Positions 5,694 to 9,057 of a DNA stretch of 9,057 bases are shown piece after piece (the first letter of the stretch is position 1; each line of letters opens with the position of its first letter). The position numbers and the translations under genes are program-made. The stretch is from positions 1-9,057 of the forward strand of contig JAAZCZ010000027.1 in NCBI GenBank assembly GCA_012513005.1, given 5' to 3'. A model generated the notes under the pieces. The model saw only the letters and a program-made list of their open reading frames with translations, made no database searches and was not told the DNA's origin. The DNA is from Oscillospiraceae bacterium (lineage in GTDB: Bacteria; Bacillota; Clostridia; Oscillospirales; Oscillospiraceae).

Positions 5694-6159
5694 AAATTTT
5701 TATACCATCCTTTAAGATTTCATTGATTAGCTCTGTATTGTTTTCTAACTGACTTAAGGTCAGCACATCTACTTTTTTATGAAGAGTTTCTCTTAGCTCC
5801 TCAACTAAGCCAAAGAAATTAAGTCCGGTCAAATTTGTATATATTAATAGGTCAATGTCGCTATCCTCTCTTGCCTTGCCTTTGGCGTATGAGCCAAATA
5901 AATAGCAAAAAGAGACATCCTTTGTCGAAAACACTGATTCGCACGCATTTTTAATAGCCTCAACAGAGAGTATTCTCTTGTTTTCATCCTCTAATATTAA
6001 GCGCAGCTTATCTGACATATAATTGTATTTTATTGACCCTTCAAGCCTGTCATCATTTTCATAGTCCTGATAGGATCTTCTCGAAACGCCTAAGTATTCA
6101 GCTGCCTTCGCTTGGGTCATGTTAAGTTTTTCTCTTATTTGCTTAAGTTTAGTACCCAT
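5686..6159 (-). CDS. XRE HTH-MNT nucleotidyltransferase fusion, antitoxin of the HEPN/MNT pair
   Basis: 157 residues. ATG 6159 is chosen because GAGG lies 6 nt upstream; the open frame extends further to 6300 but would run through the promoter and repeats, and an ATG at 6171 overlaps the ribosome binding site. Residues ~3-57 form an XRE/Cro-type helix-turn-helix ('KLKQIREKLNMTQAKAAEYL', then 'GVSRRSYQDYEN'). Residues ~68-157 are a minimal nucleotidyltransferase: 'YLFGSYAKGKAREDSDIDLL' holds the GSx10DxD motif (G89, S90, D101, D103), with a third Asp at D131 ('KKVDVLT'). MntA-type antitoxins AMPylate HepT. The fused HTH suggests the antitoxin also represses its own operon, presumably at the TGCGC-rich repeat over the promoter. 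Most minimal MntA proteins lack the HTH, so this two-domain form is noteworthy. Confidence 0.87.
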   Translation of the reverse strand: MGTKLKQIREKLNMTQAKAAEYLGVSRRSYQDYENDDRLEGSIKYNYMSDKLRLILEDENKRILSVEAIKNACESVFSTKDVSFCYLFGSYAKGKAREDSDIDLLIYTNLTGLNFFGLVEELRETLHKKVDVLTLSQLENNTELINEILKDGIKIYG

Positions 6160-6181
6160 AATACACCTCATCGCTACACTA

Positions 6182-6210
6182 ACATTATTTTGCGCTTTTG
6201 TAAATACCAA
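6182..6210 (-). promoter_or_regulatory. Predicted promoter of the XRE-MNT/HEPN operon
   Basis: On the minus strand TTGGTA (6210-6205), a 17-nt spacer and TAATGT (6187-6182) form a recognisable sigma-A promoter. Transcription would start near 6175, leaving a short leader with the GAGG ribosome binding site before ATG 6159. A TGCGC motif lies inside the spacer and another abuts the -35, so repressor binding to the repeat would block the polymerase. Confidence 0.5.
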
Positions 6211-6250
6211 TGCGCAAATTTTGCGCTTTATACTTATTTCTTTGCGCAGT
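6188..6250. repeat. 63-bp direct repeat, copy B (operator-like, upstream of the HEPN/MNT operon)
   Basis: This is the partner of 5288-5350 at an exact 900-bp offset, 57 of 63 identical. TGCGC motifs lie at 6191, 6211, 6222 and 6243, and further ones outside at 6254 and 6292. Steps of 20, 11, 21 and 11 bp place them near whole helical turns. The central pair forms GCGCAAA-T-TTTGCGC, a 7-bp inverted repeat suited to an HTH dimer. It overlaps the predicted promoter of the operon. Confidence 0.85.
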
Positions 6251-6319
6251 TTTTGCGCATCCCTTGGGGTAGCAAAATCATTAAGCGAGCTTGCGCACAA
6301 AATAGATTAGAAAAAGTGA

Positions 6320-6353
6320 GGAAGCTGCATCAGTAAAATCTTATGCAGCTTCC
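6320..6353 (-). terminator. Terminator of the HAAS-like membrane protein gene
   Basis: A perfect 11-bp stem, GGAAGCTGCAT with its complement (6320-6330/6343-6353), encloses a 12-nt loop. On the minus strand it is followed by TCACTTTTTCT. It lies 22 bp beyond the stop codon of the minus-strand gene ending at 6376, and isolates that gene from the toxin-antitoxin promoter. Confidence 0.82.
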
Positions 6354-6375
6354 GAATATTGCATATTTAGTTTTA

Positions 6376-7791
6376 TCAGCCGAAGATGCCTTTAATCCCT
6401 GAGAGCAGGTTATTCACATAAACCAAGACGGCTGCTAAGTCGTATTTTCCGAACACAGTTCCTGCAATTCGGGTGAGATCCGCTCCCATGAGTATCGATA
6501 GCCCTACTGCAACTCCCCCTCCGACAAGTAGCACAAGGAAGGCTCCCAAAACAAAGCGGAAAACTGCTCCCGGCCAGCGGCGCTCTTCAATAATAGGCTG
6601 CGCTACGGGTTTTTCGGGCTGCTTATAGCAGTAGTCAGCACCGCCCTCGAGCAGCATGTTGACAAGAGATATAGCTCCGAACACGAAAATTAGCACCGCG
6701 CCGAAAATGAGTAGTGGCGCAACGCTGAGCACTGCAGCTCCCGTGCCCGCAGTAAACAGCACGTCTGAAACCGCCGTCATTCCCAAGAAGCAGAAGGAGA
6801 CTATTAAAACACCCGCCGCCCCGACCAATAGACCCAAAAGCAAAACAGCAAGAGCCAGCACCACCAAGAGCACAACAAAGGGTGTGCCTAAAATTATTCC
6901 CAAAATCGTGTAGATAATGAGCCTGTAATAAATTGGCTCCCTAGCGGGTGTTTCGGCTTCGGCTTTGGCCTCTTCGTCCGGCTCGTCATCATTATAATCT
7001 ATATCTTCTGCCTGCGCAGCTATATCTGCATCCTCTTCCGCCTCGGTCATCGTTTCGTGCAGCTCATCTAATAGCTCTTCAAAATCGGGAAAATCATCCT
7101 CTGCGGATTTCTTTTCTTCTTTTATTATCTCCTCAGCAGTGCCGATAGCAGCTGCTGCGGCTATTTGCTCTTTTGTCTCCGCTTCACTAGCTTCGGTATA
7201 TGCTTCGGTTTCGTCTTTTGTATCAGGCTCTTCCTCTTCGGGCAAGTCTGCGTTTTCTGTTGCTGCCGCTTCTTCTGGCTCAGACTCTGTCACATATTCA
7301 GGCTCAGGCTCGTTCTCGACTTCATTTAATGTCTCATCTGCCGGCATTTCATAAGCACCCGGCTCATACTGTTCGCCGTAGTCAGCATACTCGCTGTCAT
7401 AATATTCGTCGTAGTATTCGTCCTCTTCTTCTGCATCGGGGCAGAGCACGCAGACAGACTCGGCATCGTCATCGGGCAAGTCTGTATCTTCATCTTCGTT
7501 TAGAGGTAGCACATCATCAGATAAATCTTCGCTCTCATCGCCCTCTTCTTCTGCAGCTTTAGCTGCTTCTTCTGCTTCTTTTCGGGCTCTTTCACTAGGG
7601 TCATAGGATCTTAGTACACGGATTGCCGCTGCCGTGGGCGTGCCTAAGCGCGACACTGCCTCCGCATCGCTTTCGCAGGCATCAAAGCAGGCGTTTGCCT
7701 TTTCTATTACTTCTTCTCTATCATCGGGGTGCATCCCCTCTAAGAGCATGCGGAGTTCTACAATATATTTATTCCTGTCTATGTCATTCAC
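6376..7791 (-). CDS. HAAS/DUF1700-like membrane protein with long acidic linker
   Basis: 471 residues. GTG 7791 is the first possible start after an in-frame stop, but the ribosome binding site is poor (only GAG touching the start). Residues ~5-63 form two helices with 'RNKYIVELRMLLEGMHPDDREEVIE' and '...EAVSRLGTPTAAAIRVL', the helix-then-'LGxP' pattern of HAAS/DUF1700 domains. Residues ~65-285 are a low-complexity linker dominated by Glu, Asp, Ala and Tyr ('EEEDEYYDEYYDSEYADYGE'), presumably disordered. From ~289 come roughly four membrane helices (289-312, 315-338, 352-382, 408-435), with a cytoplasm-type basic stretch 'EERRW' between the last two. The N-terminus and acidic region are probably cytoplasmic. 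HAAS proteins often pair with PadR-type regulators, but none is in this window. The function is unknown; a sensing or envelope-stress role is only a guess from the family. Confidence 0.65.
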   Translation of the reverse strand: MNDIDRNKYIVELRMLLEGMHPDDREEVIEKANACFDACESDAEAVSRLGTPTAAAIRVLRSYDPSERARKEAEEAAKAAEEEGDESEDLSDDVLPLNEDEDTDLPDDDAESVCVLCPDAEEEDEYYDEYYDSEYADYGEQYEPGAYEMPADETLNEVENEPEPEYVTESEPEEAAATENADLPEEEEPDTKDETEAYTEASEAETKEQIAAAAAIGTAEEIIKEEKKSAEDDFPDFEELLDELHETMTEAEEDADIAAQAEDIDYNDDEPDEEAKAEAETPAREPIYYRLIIYTILGIILGTPFVVLLVVLALAVLLLGLLVGAAGVLIVSFCFLGMTAVSDVLFTAGTGAAVLSVAPLLIFGAVLIFVFGAISLVNMLLEGGADYCYKQPEKPVAQPIIEERRWPGAVFRFVLGAFLVLLVGGGVAVGLSILMGADLTRIAGTVFGKYDLAAVLVYVNNLLSGIKGIFG

Positions 7792-7821
7792 CTCGCAACT
7801 AGAGTTTCTTTCAGACTCTAT

Positions 7822-7850
7822 ATTTTACCAATATTCTGCTGTGTAGTCAA
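7822..7850 (-). promoter_or_regulatory. Promoter of the HAAS-like gene
   Basis: On the minus strand TTGACT (7850-7845), a 17-nt spacer and TAAAAT (7827-7822) make a near-consensus sigma-A promoter ~30 bp before the GTG start. The short leader can form a 6-bp hairpin, TAGAGT/ACTCTA (7800-7820). No convincing terminator separates this promoter from the upstream LTA-synthase-like gene, so read-through from that gene is possible. Confidence 0.65.
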
Positions 7851-7891
7851 TTTAACTTTTTGTGTCTGCGGGTTTCAGTTCTTTAGATTTC

Positions 7892-9057
7892 TTAGCTTTT
7901 AGGTTTTGGCGTTTCTTTTATATCTCCCAGTCGCTCCATAAGCTCAGATTTTTTAGCAAGTTCATTTTTTAGCATAGTGTATCCGTAGGTTTCAATAAGT
8001 GTGCTTTCTGCTGAAAACAGGTTAGTGCCCAAGCCCAGCCTGTCGCCCTCTATGATAACGCCCAGACTTGCAAGCAGCGTGGGGAACATATCAAGGGTAG
8101 TATATGATGTTATTTTGTCTGTTCTTTGCGGCGCTGCTGCTGCGTTAATAAAGGCTGTATAGGTTTTTCTCTCGTAGCCTTCGTCTATATCCTTGCAGTA
8201 ATCTTTATCCATTGTGAGGTGATCGCCCACAATTACAACAGTTGTATTCTCATAAAAGCTCTGTGTTTTAATCCATTCTAAAAATTCATTAATCTGCCTG
8301 CTTGAACAGCTTAGCACATTTGAATATTGATCAGCCCCAAAGTCTTTCGGGCATTTTGTGCAGACATAGCCGTCTTCAAAGTGCGTGTCGCAAGTGAATA
8401 CAGAAAAATGAAAGGGCTCTTTTTCTGCCGCAATCTCAGCCAGACGTTTTTTTGCAAACTCAATAAGCCGTTTATCCTCAAAGCCCCACCAAACACGATA
8501 GTCTTTTGGTATTTTGCCGCTTGCTTTCGCCTCGTTGTAATCATACATATCAAAGTTGCCGTGGTCTTTGTAGTATAGCCCGAGACCTCCAAAGGTAGCA
8601 TCAGCGCCCAGCATGAAGGTTTGTCTGTAGCCGTTTTCCTTTAATATATCGCCCAAAGCGGTAACGCCTTTAAAAAACGACTCCTGCGTGTACATGTCGT
8701 TTCTGCCTATGCTCACCTTGAGCGGCAGAGCTGATGTGTGGCTAAAAAGTGCGGCGATTGACCAAGACCCGCCCGGCATAACAAACGCCCCGTTTAGAGT
8801 GTCGCTATTTCCCCTGAAATCCTCGTTTTCATTTGCTATCCTCGTTAGCTCTGAGATAGGATTTTTTTCAAACGCTCCTCCGCTTTTTTCATCTGCAAAG
8901 GCAATTTCCATTGACTCTAAGAAAATAACGATTAAATTTCTCTTTTTTTCAGGAAAGCTAAGGCTCACATTTTTAGGATCCACATAGTGCCTTTCAATAA
9001 ATTTGGAGGAGAGTAGCTGGTTTTCGAAAAATATACCCAAATCCATTTTTATCCAAA
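7892..9057 (-). CDS. LTA synthase-like membrane sulfatase/phosphoglycerol transferase, C-terminal part (5' end outside window)
   Basis: The frame stays open to the window edge ('WIK' precedes the ATG at 9046), so that ATG is probably internal and the N-terminal membrane helices lie outside. Residues counted from it: 'RNLIVIFLESME' carries the metal-binding Glu (E44); 'PGGSWSIAALFSHTSALPLK' is the nucleophile region, with Ser at position 96 where family members usually have Thr ('W-T-I-A'); 'FTCDTHFEDGYVC' (D220, H222) and 'VVIVGDHLTMD' (D275, H276) are the remaining metal-site motifs; 'TTLDMFPTLLASLG' is the conserved C-terminal helix. Such enzymes act outside the membrane, transferring glycerol-phosphate from phosphatidylglycerol onto teichoic acid or glycans. 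The Cys-rich segment 'CTKCPKDF...LSCSSRQ' is typical of clostridial members as I remember them. The exact acceptor cannot be told. Confidence 0.85.
   Translation of the reverse strand, partial: WIKMDLGIFFENQLLSSKFIERHYVDPKNVSLSFPEKKRNLIVIFLESMEIAFADEKSGGAFEKNPISELTRIANENEDFRGNSDTLNGAFVMPGGSWSIAALFSHTSALPLKVSIGRNDMYTQESFFKGVTALGDILKENGYRQTFMLGADATFGGLGLYYKDHGNFDMYDYNEAKASGKIPKDYRVWWGFEDKRLIEFAKKRLAEIAAEKEPFHFSVFTCDTHFEDGYVCTKCPKDFGADQYSNVLSCSSRQINEFLEWIKTQSFYENTTVVIVGDHLTMDKDYCKDIDEGYERKTYTAFINAAAAPQRTDKITSYTTLDMFPTLLASLGVIIEGDRLGLGTNLFSAESTLIETYGYTMLKNELAKKSELMERLGDIKETPKPKS

Noticed and set aside
5288..6250. Transposon terminal inverted repeats around the toxin-antitoxin operon
   Set aside because: The two 63-bp copies are in direct, not inverted, orientation and no transposase lies between them.
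6160..6300. 47-residue N-terminal extension of the XRE-MNT protein
   Set aside because: It would be encoded by the direct repeat and promoter region and has no ribosome binding site. The XRE domain begins right after ATG 6159, which has GAGG upstream.
6656..7562. Several plus-strand frames opposite the acidic linker and membrane part of the HAAS-like gene
   Set aside because: They are Ser/Ala/Arg/Leu-rich mirror images of Glu/Asp codons on the other strand, with no start signals or family resemblance.
8311..8601. Minus-strand 96-residue frame inside the LTA-synthase-like gene
   Set aside because: It overlaps the conserved sulfatase motifs in another frame and has no recognisable features.

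Overview
The window looks like chromosomal DNA of a low-to-mid-GC Gram-positive, probably a gut-type member of the Clostridia (Oscillospiraceae/Ruminococcaceae-like). This is inferred from an L-box lysine riboswitch in front of an NhaC-superfamily carrier, an LTA-synthase-like membrane sulfatase with the Cys-containing 'DTH..DGYVC' segment, a HAAS/DUF1700-like membrane protein, strong GGAGG-type ribosome binding sites, and palindromic dispersed repeats of a kind common in that group. No species can be named from the sequence alone.

Layout. 1-135 is the C-terminal end of a ZIP-family metal transporter. 170-195 is a perfect palindromic terminator, and 181-747 (minus) is a 3'-truncated IS481-family transposase that reads into it. 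748-1078 holds the probable left end of that IS and one copy of a ~150-bp dispersed palindromic repeat. 1079-3092 is a complete regulated unit: consensus promoter, lysine riboswitch, attenuator, NhaC-family transporter, terminator. 3265-4017 is an HpcH/HpaI-family class II aldolase with its own terminator. 4090-4470 is a nest of palindromic and direct repeats, including a second, inverted copy of the 850-998 repeat. It ends against a 5'-truncated LysR-type regulator (4471-4974). 4975-5287 is mostly gene remnant plus a bidirectional terminator.

5358-6159 (minus) is a HEPN/MNT toxin-antitoxin operon in which the MNT nucleotidyltransferase carries an N-terminal XRE helix-turn-helix. The operon is bracketed by two copies of a 63-bp direct repeat exactly 900 bp apart. 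The repeat is rich in TGCGC motifs and the upstream copy overlaps the predicted operon promoter. 6376-7791 (minus) encodes a HAAS-like membrane protein with a very acidic linker, and 7892-9057 (minus) is the C-terminal part of an LTA-synthase-like enzyme cut by the window edge.

How the parts work together. The riboswitch upstream of the NhaC-type carrier implies lysine-responsive transcription attenuation, so the carrier is more likely a lysine transporter (the LysW group) than a housekeeping Na+/H+ antiporter. The XRE-MNT and HEPN genes overlap by 8 bp and should act as an autoregulated toxin-antitoxin pair. The truncated transposase, truncated LysR gene, possible XRE remnant and dispersed repeats show that the stretches between intact genes have been rearranged.
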